DNA from: Candidatus Ornithospirochaeta avicola
Lineage (GTDB): Bacteria; Spirochaetota; Spirochaetia; Sphaerochaetales; Sphaerochaetaceae
Assembly (NCBI GenBank): GCA_019113245.1
Contig: DXHU01000023.1
Location: forward strand, 1 to 64,000
Length of the DNA: 64,000 bases
Reading direction: 5' to 3'
The notes beneath the pieces were generated by a model. The model was not told the DNA's origin. It saw nothing but the letters and a program-made list of their open reading frames with translations, and searched no databases. The translations under genes were made by a program, and so were the position numbers. Below are positions 51,946 through 60,429 of this stretch, one piece after another (position 1 is the first letter of the stretch; the number at the start of each line of letters is the position of its first letter).

Positions 51946-53034
51946 ATGCGTATTGGTATTCTTACTAGCGGCGGCGACTGCCCGGGACTCAACGCAGTCA
52001 TCAGAGGATTTGCAAAATATGTCTACAACAATATTCCAAGAGTTGAGATGATAGGTATTTCCGACGGCTATGGAGGACTGATTACAGGAGAGGCAAAGAA
52101 CCTGAAAGAATCTGATTTCTCCGGCATTCTAAATACAGGCGGAACAATCCTTGGAACTTCCCGTCAGCCATTCAAAATGATGACTGTCGAGGATCAGAAC
52201 GGACAGAGCAAGCTTGAGATGATGAAAGCAAACTACAAAAAGCTTGACCTTGATCTTCTTGTGACTTTAGGAGGAGCTGGTACCCATAAGACTGCAGGAC
52301 TCCTTTCAGCCAACGGACTGAATGTTATAGGACTTCCAAAGACCATTGACAATGATATCTACGGCACCGATGTGACTTTCGGCTTCCACTCTGCAGTTGA
52401 GATTGCTACAGAATGCATAGACAGAATACATACAACAGCAGCAAGCCATGGCAGAACAATGTTAATTGAGATCATGGGCAACAAAGTCGGCTGGCTGACT
52501 CTCTACTCGGGTATCGCAGGAGGCGCAGACATTGTGCTTCTTCCCGAAATCCCATATGACAAGGATGAGGTTTGCCGCATGGTAAGAAGCAGATACAACA
52601 GCGGCAAGGACTTCACAATCATTGCAATTGCAGAAGGTGCGATGAGCCGAGAAGAGGCCAAGATGAAGAAGAATGAAAGAATCGAAGCATGGGGCGGAAG
52701 GCATACAGCAACAGAGAGCCTTGCTGCATACATTCAGGAGCACGCAGAAGTCGAGACAAGAGTCGTTGTCCCTGGACATCTTCAGCGCGGCGGAGCTCCA
52801 AGCCCTTATGACCGTCTTCTTTCTACGGAAATGGGAAGCTTTGCAGGAAAGCTTGTACAGGAAGAATGCTTTGGAACAACAGTAGCTGTAAAAAACAACC
52901 AGATATCTTATAACAAGCTTGCTGACATTGCCGGCAAGACAAAGTATGTTCCAGAGGATGACCAGATGATAGAGGTCGCAAGATCAATTGGAATCTCATT
53001 TGGTGATGGAAAGAAATTCAAAGGACTTAAATGA
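51946..53034 (+). CDS. pfkA: 6-phosphofructokinase (group III, mixed-type active site)
   Basis: Phosphorylates fructose 6-phosphate in glycolysis. The 362-residue protein has ILTSGGDCPGLNAVIRG (about 5-21), NTGGTILGTSRQPF, GGAGT (109-113) and PKTIDND (131-137), with MGNKVGWL and HLQRGG later. The donor-site residues are mixed: Gly in the position that favours ATP, but Lys before TIDND as in PPi enzymes. The metal-binding Asp of the GGDG motif is Ala here. Donor specificity is therefore open. It leads an operon with ppx and ppk, coupled by ATGA. Confidence 0.9.
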   Translation: MRIGILTSGGDCPGLNAVIRGFAKYVYNNIPRVEMIGISDGYGGLITGEAKNLKESDFSGILNTGGTILGTSRQPFKMMTVEDQNGQSKLEMMKANYKKLDLDLLVTLGGAGTHKTAGLLSANGLNVIGLPKTIDNDIYGTDVTFGFHSAVEIATECIDRIHTTAASHGRTMLIEIMGNKVGWLTLYSGIAGGADIVLLPEIPYDKDEVCRMVRSRYNSGKDFTIIAIAEGAMSREEAKMKKNERIEAWGGRHTATESLAAYIQEHAEVETRVVVPGHLQRGGAPSPYDRLLSTEMGSFAGKLVQEECFGTTVAVKNNQISYNKLADIAGKTKYVPEDDQMIEVARSIGISFGDGKKFKGLK

Positions 53035-53975
53035 TGAGAGTCGCAGTTATCGATTTTTCAAAGAGCAGTCTTTCTCTTCTTGTTGCAGAAGTAAATGAGA
53101 ACAGGAGCATCGAGTCCCTTTTCTCAACCTATACTCCATTGCAGCTTGGAGAGTACATCAAGGATAAAAAGCTTTCCCAGAGGGGAATTGACAAAGTGAT
53201 TGAATGTGCAAGAAAGCTTATCGACACTTCTGCATATTTCAAGGCAGAAAGGCTTTATGCGCTCAGCACCACGCTTCTGAGAAAAGTTGACAACAAAGAC
53301 AAAATCAAAAAGGAAATAAAGAACAAGATTTCCTTAACTTTGATTAATCTTGATGAGAGGAAGGAGGCACTTGCTCTTTTCAGTGCTAACGAGAAGTACT
53401 GCATACTTCCCTCCTCTCTTCTGATCAGCATCGGAGGAAACTCCACAGAGCTCTGCAATCTGCAGGATAAAAACGGAGAGAACATGCACTCTCTTCCATT
53501 CGGGTCTGCAATGCTCTCAAGAGAATATGTAAAAGATGTCTACCCGGACAAGAAAGAAGAGAAGAAAATTTCTTCTCTTGTGAGGAAACAGATTAAGGAC
53601 ATACCTCTTGCTTTTGAAAATGCTGTTCTTTCCGGGGACAATCTTTATTCAATCTATAAGATATACGCAGATTATTACCAGCTTCTTCCTCAATCCGAAA
53701 TGATGATGCAGATGTCAAAGCTTGAGAAGCTTGACCAGGTGCTTTCTGACAAGAAAAAAAGAAGTCCGATGATAATCCGCAATGCTCCAGACCGCATGCA
53801 CATGGTGATTCCTACCTATATTGCGCTTATGGAGATTTTGAAAAAAGCCGGTGTGACCACAATGATAATCAGCACCAGCGGCGTCAAGGAAGGATTTTTA
53901 AAGGAGATTATATCATCCGGACTTGATGCAAAATACCTTGCCCTGAAGGATATGAAAAATGAAGGAAAACGATAA
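53031..53975 (+). CDS. Ppx/GppA phosphatase family protein
   Basis: A 314-residue ASKHA-fold protein related to exopolyphosphatase/guanosine-pentaphosphatase. Phosphate loop 1 is [16 protein letters not shown] (about 6-21; the usual DxGSNS is DFSKSS), and SIGGNSTELCNL (about 137-148) with PFGSAML is phosphate loop 2. It is about the length of the catalytic core alone. The degenerate first loop suggests weak or altered catalysis. It sits between phosphofructokinase and polyphosphate kinase, implicating it in polyphosphate turnover. Confidence 0.82.
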   Translation: MMRVAVIDFSKSSLSLLVAEVNENRSIESLFSTYTPLQLGEYIKDKKLSQRGIDKVIECARKLIDTSAYFKAERLYALSTTLLRKVDNKDKIKKEIKNKISLTLINLDERKEALALFSANEKYCILPSSLLISIGGNSTELCNLQDKNGENMHSLPFGSAMLSREYVKDVYPDKKEEKKISSLVRKQIKDIPLAFENAVLSGDNLYSIYKIYADYYQLLPQSEMMMQMSKLEKLDQVLSDKKKRSPMIIRNAPDRMHMVIPTYIALMEILKKAGVTTMIISTSGVKEGFLKEIISSGLDAKYLALKDMKNEGKR

Positions 53976-56028
53976 GACCATAGCCCGGCTGATAAGAGCC
54001 CCTTATATAAACAGAGAGTATTCTTGGCTCAATTTCAATCTCCGTGTTCTTGATCAGGCCATGGATCTGACAAACCCGCTTTTAGAGCGTGCGAAATTCC
54101 TCTCCATATTTAAGTCAAATCTTGATGAGTTTACAATGGTGCGCCTTGGCTCTCTTGAAAACAGCAATATAAATGAACCGGATGAGAGAGAGAACAAGAC
54201 AGAGCTTACTGCATCAGAGCAGATAGAAAGCCTGTTAATGCTTTATCCTGAGCTCTACAGAAAAGCAGACCATGTATTCAATTTTCTCAATACTGAGCTT
54301 TATCATAAAGGAATAAACATAATAAAGGGCAAGGACCTTTCTGTAAAGCAGAGAGAAAAATGCCTTGAATATTTCAACTCATACATGCTTGCCCGTATTT
54401 CCCCTCTTGTTCTGGATCAGAAACATCCTTTAATACGATTTTGGAATCTAAGAACATATATGGTCCTTCTTCTTGAGAGAAACGGCAGAGAGATGTTCGG
54501 CGTTGTCTCTCTTTCTCCTTCCATAGAGAGGATTTATCAAATTCCGGGAGGAAAGAAAAAGCATCTTATCCTTGCGGAGGAGCTTCTCTATACATTCGGA
54601 GATCTCGCATTTCCTGGCTATAAAGTCAAAAGCAAGGCTTTGATGAGAGTCACAAGGAATGCGGACTTTGAGGCTAACATGGAAGAAGCTGATATCGATT
54701 ACAACTTCGACTTCTCGAAGTTCATAAAGACGAAAGTCGAAGAAAGGACAAATCTCTCCCCTGTCCGTGTTGAGATAAACAGCTCTGAGAGCACGATAAT
54801 AAACTATATTGCCAAGCAGATCAAAATAAAGAAAAACCATATCTTCACAAGCGAAAGCTATTTTGATTTCAAATTCCTCTTCCTCTTGAAGGATTTCCTT
54901 GAAAAAGAGAAGGCTGAAGAACTTTTATACAAAAACTTTACTCCATACTTTGATCCAGCCTTAAAAGAAAACAGCATATGTGAATATGTCAAGAAGAAGG
55001 ACATATTCCTTTCTTATCCATATGACAGCATGGATGTGCTTATCAAGCTTTTAAATGAGGCGGCAGAGGCAAAGGATGTTGTGAGTATAAAGATCACTAT
55101 CTACCGTCTTACAGACCATTCACGCGTGATCGAGCCTCTTTTGAAAGCAGCTGAAAATGGAAAGGATGTAACTGCTTTAATGGAACTCTGCGCACGGTTT
55201 GATGAAGAGAACAACCTCTATTATGCAAACAGGCTCAGAGATGCGGGCTGCACTGTGTTCTATGGTCTTGGAGATTATAAGGTACACTCGAAGATAGTCT
55301 CAATAACGAAGGTGAATGGAAGGAAGATAAGCTATATAACCCATATCGGGACAGGAAACTACAATGAAAGCACAAGCCGCCAGTATACTGATTTGAACAT
55401 AATCACGGCAAATCAGGAAATCGGTGAAGATGGTGCTAGATTCTTCCGCAACCTTGCAATCCAGAACCTTGAAAATGACTACAAGAGGCTTCTTGTCGCT
55501 CCAAAAGGACTCAAGAGCGCACTGATAGCAGAAATTGAAAAAGAAACAGAAAAAAAGGAAGAAGGGCTTATTAGGGCAAAATTCAACAGCCTTACTGATA
55601 AGGACATGATTGACAAGCTCATAGAGGCAAGCAAAGCTGGAGTCAAGATTGAGCTTGTAATCAGAGGAATATGCTGTCTGCTTCCCAAAATCGAATCTGT
55701 TACAGAAAACATCAGTGTGACAAGTATCGTAGGACGGTTTCTTGAGCATTCAAGAATTTATTCATTTGGCCGAGGAGAGGATCAGAGGCTTTATATCTCA
55801 AGTGCCGATTTGATGACAAGAAACACAAGCCGCCGCATAGAAATAGCATGCCCTATCCTTGATCAGGAAGTGAAGGAAAAGATAAACAGCCTTCTCAGCC
55901 TGATTTTAAGCGATAATGTAAAGGCACGCCGTCTTTCTTCGGATGGAAAGTATTATAAGATTGAGAACATCACAGAAAGCATCGACAGTCAGGACAGATG
56001 TCTCAAGGAAAAAAGGAGCAATATCTGA
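53959..56028 (+). CDS. ppk: Polyphosphate kinase 1
   Basis: Makes inorganic polyphosphate from ATP. The 689-residue protein has the N-terminal domain opening YINREYSWLNFNLRVLDQAMD (about 12-32) and FLSIFKSNLDEFTMVRLG. The catalytic PLD-like halves follow, including the autophosphorylated His in GLGDYKVHSKIVSI (about 435-448), THIGTGNYNESTSRQYTDLN and FGRGEDQRLYISSADLMTRN (about 595-614). The size is normal. The start overlaps ppx by 17 bases. A phosphate-uptake operon elsewhere in the window supplies substrate. Confidence 0.95.
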   Translation: MKENDKTIARLIRAPYINREYSWLNFNLRVLDQAMDLTNPLLERAKFLSIFKSNLDEFTMVRLGSLENSNINEPDERENKTELTASEQIESLLMLYPELYRKADHVFNFLNTELYHKGINIIKGKDLSVKQREKCLEYFNSYMLARISPLVLDQKHPLIRFWNLRTYMVLLLERNGREMFGVVSLSPSIERIYQIPGGKKKHLILAEELLYTFGDLAFPGYKVKSKALMRVTRNADFEANMEEADIDYNFDFSKFIKTKVEERTNLSPVRVEINSSESTIINYIAKQIKIKKNHIFTSESYFDFKFLFLLKDFLEKEKAEELLYKNFTPYFDPALKENSICEYVKKKDIFLSYPYDSMDVLIKLLNEAAEAKDVVSIKITIYRLTDHSRVIEPLLKAAENGKDVTALMELCARFDEENNLYYANRLRDAGCTVFYGLGDYKVHSKIVSITKVNGRKISYITHIGTGNYNESTSRQYTDLNIITANQEIGEDGARFFRNLAIQNLENDYKRLLVAPKGLKSALIAEIEKETEKKEEGLIRAKFNSLTDKDMIDKLIEASKAGVKIELVIRGICCLLPKIESVTENISVTSIVGRFLEHSRIYSFGRGEDQRLYISSADLMTRNTSRRIEIACPILDQEVKEKINSLLSLILSDNVKARRLSSDGKYYKIENITESIDSQDRCLKEKRSNI

Positions 56029-56549
56029 AAAGCGTACTAATTGTTGTAGACTGGCAGAATGATTTCATTACAGGATCACTTGGTTTCAAAGGAGCCGAAA
56101 CTCTTGATGCTGTGATTGCCGCAAAAATCAGAAAGTACAGAAAAGATGGAGCGGACATAATCTTCACCTTCGATACACATCAAGATGATTACCTGAGCAC
56201 AAGAGAAGGAAAAGATTTACCGCTTCCCCACTGCATAAAAGGCACTGTTGGGCATGAGCTTTACGGAAGAGTCAGAGATGAAAAAGAAGATGAAGACATA
56301 GTGCTTGAAAAGCCCACATTCGGTTCTCTTGAACTTGCTTCTGTTCTTCAGAAAATGAAATATGAAAAGATAGAGCTTTGCGGACTTGTATCCAATATAT
56401 GTGTACTCTCAAATGCTGTAATTGCAAAGGCAGCCCTGCCGGAGGCGGAGATAATCATTGATAAAAAAGCAACATCATCAGCAGACAATAAGCTTAACGA
56501 TGCTGCTTTAAATGTCCTAGCGGGGCTTTTTATCAAAATAATCTCTTAG
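56025..56549 (+). CDS. Nicotinamidase/isochorismatase family protein, CTG start
   Basis: A 174-residue cysteine hydrolase, probably nicotinamide to nicotinic acid for NAD salvage. It has the Asp in VVDWQNDF (about 7-14), a Lys in EKPTFGS (about 91-97), HCIKGT with a cis-peptide-like turn, and the nucleophile Cys in CGLVSNICVLSNAV. CTG at 56025 overlaps the ppk stop as CTGA and has AAGGAG six bases upstream, and it begins exactly where the family fold does. An in-frame ATG at 55998 is the alternative, but its AGGA is only three bases away. Confidence 0.83.
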   Translation: MKSVLIVVDWQNDFITGSLGFKGAETLDAVIAAKIRKYRKDGADIIFTFDTHQDDYLSTREGKDLPLPHCIKGTVGHELYGRVRDEKEDEDIVLEKPTFGSLELASVLQKMKYEKIELCGLVSNICVLSNAVIAKAALPEAEIIIDKKATSSADNKLNDAALNVLAGLFIKIIS

Positions 56550-57619
56550 TACTCATCCCAGTGCTCATCCATCTTCTTCATCAGCTGAATCTGGTTTCTT
56601 GCTCTCACAATGTTATGCTCAGGATACGCAATGTGGTAGTAAACATCTCCGTTCAGATAGTCTGTGAGGAATCTGACTGCCATAATCTGCGTAATTGTCC
56701 TTCCGCTCTCTTTTATGAGGCTTTTTTCAATATCCTCAAGATAATCTGCCTTTTCAAGATATCCTTTGAAGATTGACTTGTAGAAAGACACAGAGAAATC
56801 GATTTTAGACAGATCCTTCTCATCTTCTGTGACAGTTGAGCAGCTAACCCTGATCATATCTCCTGTATCAAAGAGAATTGTTCCGGGCATTATTGTATCA
56901 AGATCAATTACACAGATTCCTTCACCTGTCTTTTTTGAAAACAGCACATTATTGAGCTTCGTATCATTGTGAGTAACTCTGCTTGGTATGCTGCCGTCAG
57001 CAAAGCCATTCCAGATTCTGCATCCTCTTTCCTTGTTTGCATAAAGGAATTCAAGCTCAGCAGAAACAAGAGAAAGCCTACCTGCCTTATTGTTTCTTAC
57101 AGCCTCATCAAGCTGCTCATAACGCCAGTTCATGTTATGGAAGTCCTTGATAGTCGTATAGAGCTTGCTTGAATCAAAATCAGAAAGCTGACTCTGGAAA
57201 TTTCCTATTGCACGACCAAGCTCGTATGCAATCTTGTCACTGTCCATCTTGTCAAAAGTATCCACATCATCAATGAAGTGATATGTTCTCCAGTACTCTC
57301 CATCGCTGTCGATATAATACGGCTTTCCATCCCTGGACAACACAACAGAAAGACAGCGGGATTCAGCTTCATCCATTCTTCTGACCTTGTTCTGTATATG
57401 TTCTGTCACCAGCATTATATTTGACATGACCTCATCAGGATGAGTAAAGACACTCTTGTTTATCATCTGATGAGTGTATTTCCTGACTTTTCCGTTTTCT
57501 GTGAATGTCGAGATAAATGTGGAATTGATATGCCCCTGAGTATTTATCTTAATCTTCTCAAGCTCTCCATCAATTCTAAAATTCCCTATTATGCTTTTTG
57601 CTTTCTCAAGGTTGTCCAT
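56546..57619 (-). CDS. N-acetylhexosamine 1-kinase-like (NahK/APH family)
   Basis: A 357-residue aminoglycoside-phosphotransferase-fold kinase similar in length and motifs to bifidobacterial N-acetylhexosamine 1-kinase: RVTHNDTKLNNVLF (about 215-228, catalytic loop) and CVIDLDTIMPGTILFDTGDMIR (about 238-259, metal site). It would phosphorylate GlcNAc/GalNAc at C1. The ATG at 57619 has GGAGG five bases upstream; an ATG four codons earlier is rejected. It is divergent from a PocR/AraC regulator that probably controls it and the downstream PTS. Its stop overlaps the nicotinamidase stop by four bases. Confidence 0.83.
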   Translation of the reverse strand: MDNLEKAKSIIGNFRIDGELEKIKINTQGHINSTFISTFTENGKVRKYTHQMINKSVFTHPDEVMSNIMLVTEHIQNKVRRMDEAESRCLSVVLSRDGKPYYIDSDGEYWRTYHFIDDVDTFDKMDSDKIAYELGRAIGNFQSQLSDFDSSKLYTTIKDFHNMNWRYEQLDEAVRNNKAGRLSLVSAELEFLYANKERGCRIWNGFADGSIPSRVTHNDTKLNNVLFSKKTGEGICVIDLDTIMPGTILFDTGDMIRVSCSTVTEDEKDLSKIDFSVSFYKSIFKGYLEKADYLEDIEKSLIKESGRTITQIMAVRFLTDYLNGDVYYHIAYPEHNIVRARNQIQLMKKMDEHWDEY

Positions 57620-57685
57620 GTTTGCCTCCATTTTTAATTCTAAAACAGCTAATTGATAAGAAAATAGTGCTTACTGCTTTCTATA

Positions 57686-57713
57686 TGGACAAATCTGCAA
57701 AGAAAAATATAAT
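57686..57713 (+). promoter_or_regulatory. Promoter of the AraC-type regulator, start next to the ATG
   Basis: TGGACA (57686-57691), a 16-base spacer, then TATAAT (57708-57713) and seven bases to the ATG at 57721, predicting transcription from about 57720. Confidence 0.6.
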
Positions 57714-57720
57714 GAAAAAT

Positions 57721-58599
57721 ATGGATTCAGGTCATTTTTATTTCTCACCGAAGATTAAACCCATTATTGACAGCTTTTCATCCCTTTTGAATGTGAAAAT
57801 CACATTCTATTCATCAAGCATGGATGAATGGCTTACAGGTTACCACACTGGAAAATCAGATTTCTGCACCATGCTTCAAAAAGAGCTTTCATCCCGTGTC
57901 AGATGCATGCAGCAGGATGACCAAATGTGCAGAAAGTGCAAGCTCAACAAAAAAAGCTATGTATATAACTGCTACGCGGGGCTGACAGAGATTGTCATAC
58001 CTGTATTCGTGGATGAGGATAATCTTCTGTATGCTTTTGTCGGACAGTTCAGGACAAAAGAGAATCTGAATGAGAAAATAAAGGAGGAGATTAGAAAAAA
58101 GAACCTGGATGTTGATGATTTTGAGAAAGCTTTCCTTGACCGTCCTTATTTTTCTCAAAAGCAGGTTGATGATATGCTCCTTATTTTCCAGCGTTTCTGC
58201 GAGTATATTATAAAGACAGAGGATCTGAAAGTAAAAGCATCCTCCCTTTGCGAGAGCATCATGCTCTACATAAAAGATAATCTTTCAAAGCCTGTAAGCA
58301 TTTCTGATGTAGCATCATTTATAAGCAAGAGCGAATCTACTATCACCCATGTGCTGAAAAAAGAGACCGGCCTTTCTTTTAAAGAATATCTAATTGAATG
58401 CAGAATCAATGAATTTGAAAAAATTGTAATCAATAATCCTGATATAGCAATAAACGAAGCTTCACGGCTTGTCGGATATGACGAGAGCCTTTATTTCTCA
58501 AGACTTTATAAAAAGAAAAGAGGCAATCCTCCTTCTACATTTGTCCGCTACGCAAAAGAGATATACAAAAAAAGCGGAGCTCTGCACTACTCCATCTGA
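57721..58599 (+). CDS. PocR-domain AraC-family regulator
   Basis: A 292-residue activator. An N-terminal PocR ligand-binding domain (about 8-170) has a Cys-rich part CMQQDDQMCRKCKLNKK (about 62-78) typical of that sensor, with YNCYAGLTEIVIPVF. It is followed by a C-terminal double HTH (about 195-285: SISDVASFISKSESTITHVLKKETG and INEASRLVGYDESLYFSRLYKKKRG). ATG 57721 is preferred because TATAAT lies seven bases upstream; earlier ATGs at 57685 and 57712 lie in or before the promoter. The neighbouring kinase and PTS genes suggest a hexosamine-related ligand. Confidence 0.85.
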   Translation: MDSGHFYFSPKIKPIIDSFSSLLNVKITFYSSSMDEWLTGYHTGKSDFCTMLQKELSSRVRCMQQDDQMCRKCKLNKKSYVYNCYAGLTEIVIPVFVDEDNLLYAFVGQFRTKENLNEKIKEEIRKKNLDVDDFEKAFLDRPYFSQKQVDDMLLIFQRFCEYIIKTEDLKVKASSLCESIMLYIKDNLSKPVSISDVASFISKSESTITHVLKKETGLSFKEYLIECRINEFEKIVINNPDIAINEASRLVGYDESLYFSRLYKKKRGNPPSTFVRYAKEIYKKSGALHYSI

Positions 58600-58633
58600 C
58601 AAAATTTACATTTTAATATTTGAAGGAATATAG

Positions 58634-58663
58634 AAAAAGGGACACGCAACGGTGTCCCTTTTT
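58634..58663. terminator. Bidirectional terminator
   Basis: AAAAAGGGACAC (58634-58645) is perfectly complementary to GTGTCCCTTTTT (58652-58663) around a six-base loop. It gives a T-run on both strands and ends both the regulator and the convergent PTS operon. Confidence 0.92.
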
Positions 58664-58681
58664 AGACTACTAGAAAGTCAA

Positions 58682-60127
58682 TTACTTGATGAGGTTTTTG
58701 AACTCATCAGCAACAAACTGTACCTTTGGTCCGATGATGACCTGAACGCCGTTCTTGCTCGGGCGGAGAACACCGCGAACACCTGCGCTCTTGATCTTCT
58801 TCTCATCGACAAGGAGGCGATCCTTAACCTCAAGGCGGAGTCTTGTGATACAGTTGTCAACGCTTGCTACGTTGCCCTTACCACCGATACCCTCAAGGAT
58901 AATTGATGCAACCATTGTGTAGTCACTGTTCTCAAGCTCTGCGCTCATCTCATCAGCCTGGTCATCTTCTCTTCCCGGTGTCTTGAGATCGAACTTCTTG
59001 ATGACGAAGTAGAATACGAAGAAGTAGATTACTGCGACAACAAGTCCGATTGGGATGATAAGAAGAGGATTCTGAGCTGTCGGAACCTGGAATGAAAGAA
59101 TCCAGTCAACAAATCCAGCTGAGAAGTTGAATCCTGCTCTTACTGGGAGAACTGCACATACTGCAACTGAAATTGCTGTAAGGAGAGCATGGCAGACATA
59201 AAGTGCCGGTGCGAGGAACATGAATGAGAACTCGAGTGGCTCTGTAACACCTGTGAAGAATGAGGAAAGAGCTGCTGCGAGAAGGATACCTGCTGCGTTC
59301 TTCTTGTTCTGATCCTTTGCTGTGAAATACATAGCAAGAGCACCAGCTGGAAGACCGAACATCATGACTGGGAAGAATCCTGTCATGTAGATTCCTGTTA
59401 CCTGATAGTCACCCTGCATGATAGGTGTGTTGCCCCAGAAGTTAGCAATGTCGTTGATTCCAGCAACATCGAACCAGAATACGCTGTTGAGAGCGTGGTG
59501 CAGTCCAACAGGAATGAGGAGTCTGTTGAAGAATGCATAGATACCTGCTCCAACTGCGCCAAGTGAAATCATTGCTTCACCGAACTTGACAAGCAGTCCA
59601 TAAACAAGAGGCCATACAAAGAGCATCGGAACACAGATGATGAGTGTTGATACAGCTGTCATGATAGCAACACTTCTTCTACCTGCGAAGAATCCGAGGA
59701 ACTCAGGAAGCTCTGTCTTGTGGAATCTGTTGTAGCAGAGAGCACCGATTATACCAGAAAGGATACCGATGAACTGGTTGTTGACCTTTGCAAATGCTGC
59801 AACATCGAGCCAGGAAATGTTTCCTGCAACCATTGGTCCTACGTTTGCAAGGATGTTCTGGAAAACAAGCCAGGATACAAGACCTGCAAGTCCTGATGTA
59901 CCTTCCTGATCCTTGGACATACCGACAGCAACACCAACGGCGAACAGAATTGCCATGTTATCTATAAGAGCACCGCCGGCCTTAAGGAGAATCATTGCAA
60001 CAACATTGTTTGCACCCCAGCCAGATGGGTCGATCCAGTAACCGACACCCATGAGAATTCCAGCAACAGGAAGACATGCTACTGGAAGCATAAGAGACTT
60101 ACCGAGTCTCTGTAAGGTTTTCAACAT
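58682..60127 (-). CDS. PTS glucose/N-acetylglucosamine-type EIICB transporter
   Basis: A 481-residue sugar permease and phosphoryl carrier. The EIIC domain (about 1-390) has some ten membrane helices, with PVGLHHALNSVFWFDVAG (about 225-242) and GVTEPLEFSFMFLAP (about 300-314). A linker precedes EIIB (about 405-481) with the phospho-Cys in VASVDNCITRLRLEV (Cys426). No EIIA is fused; the separate crr product supplies it. The HHALN motif and the NahK neighbour favour GlcNAc, but glucose or maltose is possible. The ATG at 60127 follows GGAGGG; the ATG 15 codons upstream is rejected. Confidence 0.9.
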   Translation of the reverse strand: MLKTLQRLGKSLMLPVACLPVAGILMGVGYWIDPSGWGANNVVAMILLKAGGALIDNMAILFAVGVAVGMSKDQEGTSGLAGLVSWLVFQNILANVGPMVAGNISWLDVAAFAKVNNQFIGILSGIIGALCYNRFHKTELPEFLGFFAGRRSVAIMTAVSTLIICVPMLFVWPLVYGLLVKFGEAMISLGAVGAGIYAFFNRLLIPVGLHHALNSVFWFDVAGINDIANFWGNTPIMQGDYQVTGIYMTGFFPVMMFGLPAGALAMYFTAKDQNKKNAAGILLAAALSSFFTGVTEPLEFSFMFLAPALYVCHALLTAISVAVCAVLPVRAGFNFSAGFVDWILSFQVPTAQNPLLIIPIGLVVAVIYFFVFYFVIKKFDLKTPGREDDQADEMSAELENSDYTMVASIILEGIGGKGNVASVDNCITRLRLEVKDRLLVDEKKIKSAGVRGVLRPSKNGVQVIIGPKVQFVADEFKNLIK

Positions 60128-60168
60128 AGAAATACCCTCCATTTTATTTAAAACACCACTGTGTTTTT

Positions 60169-60426
60169 TCAAAGATTGGTCTTGAAGAACTCCTCAAGCT
60201 CAAGTGCGGCCTTCTCTTCATCCTCTCCTTCACACTTTACAGTGACAGAATCATTCTGCTTTACAGAGAGCTTCATCAAAGCCATTATTCTTTTTAAATC
60301 TGCCATACCCTTAGGAGCAGTGATTGTAATATTGCTTTTAAACTGAGATGCTTTCTTCACAAGCTGTCCTGCAGGGCGTGCATGAATACCAAGTTCATCC
60401 TTTACCTGATAAGTAAATTCCTTCAT
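60169..60426 (-). CDS. ptsH: Phosphocarrier protein HPr without Ser46
   Basis: An 85-residue HPr with the phospho-His15 in LGIHARPAG (12-20). In Gram-positive HPr the regulatory Ser46 lies in the motif LKSIM; here it is LKRIM (Arg46), so HPr kinase control by Ser46 phosphorylation is not possible. It carries phosphate from Enzyme I to the EIIA protein. It ends three bases before ptsI ends upstream and 41 bases before the EIICB start, in an operon. Confidence 0.96.
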   Translation of the reverse strand: MKEFTYQVKDELGIHARPAGQLVKKASQFKSNITITAPKGMADLKRIMALMKLSVKQNDSVTVKCEGEDEEKAALELEEFFKTNL

Positions 60427-60429
60427 CCT

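Noticed and set aside
57598-57720. Longer start for the AraC-type regulator
   Set aside because: The upstream codons overlap the NahK gene start and contain the regulator's own promoter; homology to the PocR domain begins at the ATG at 57721.
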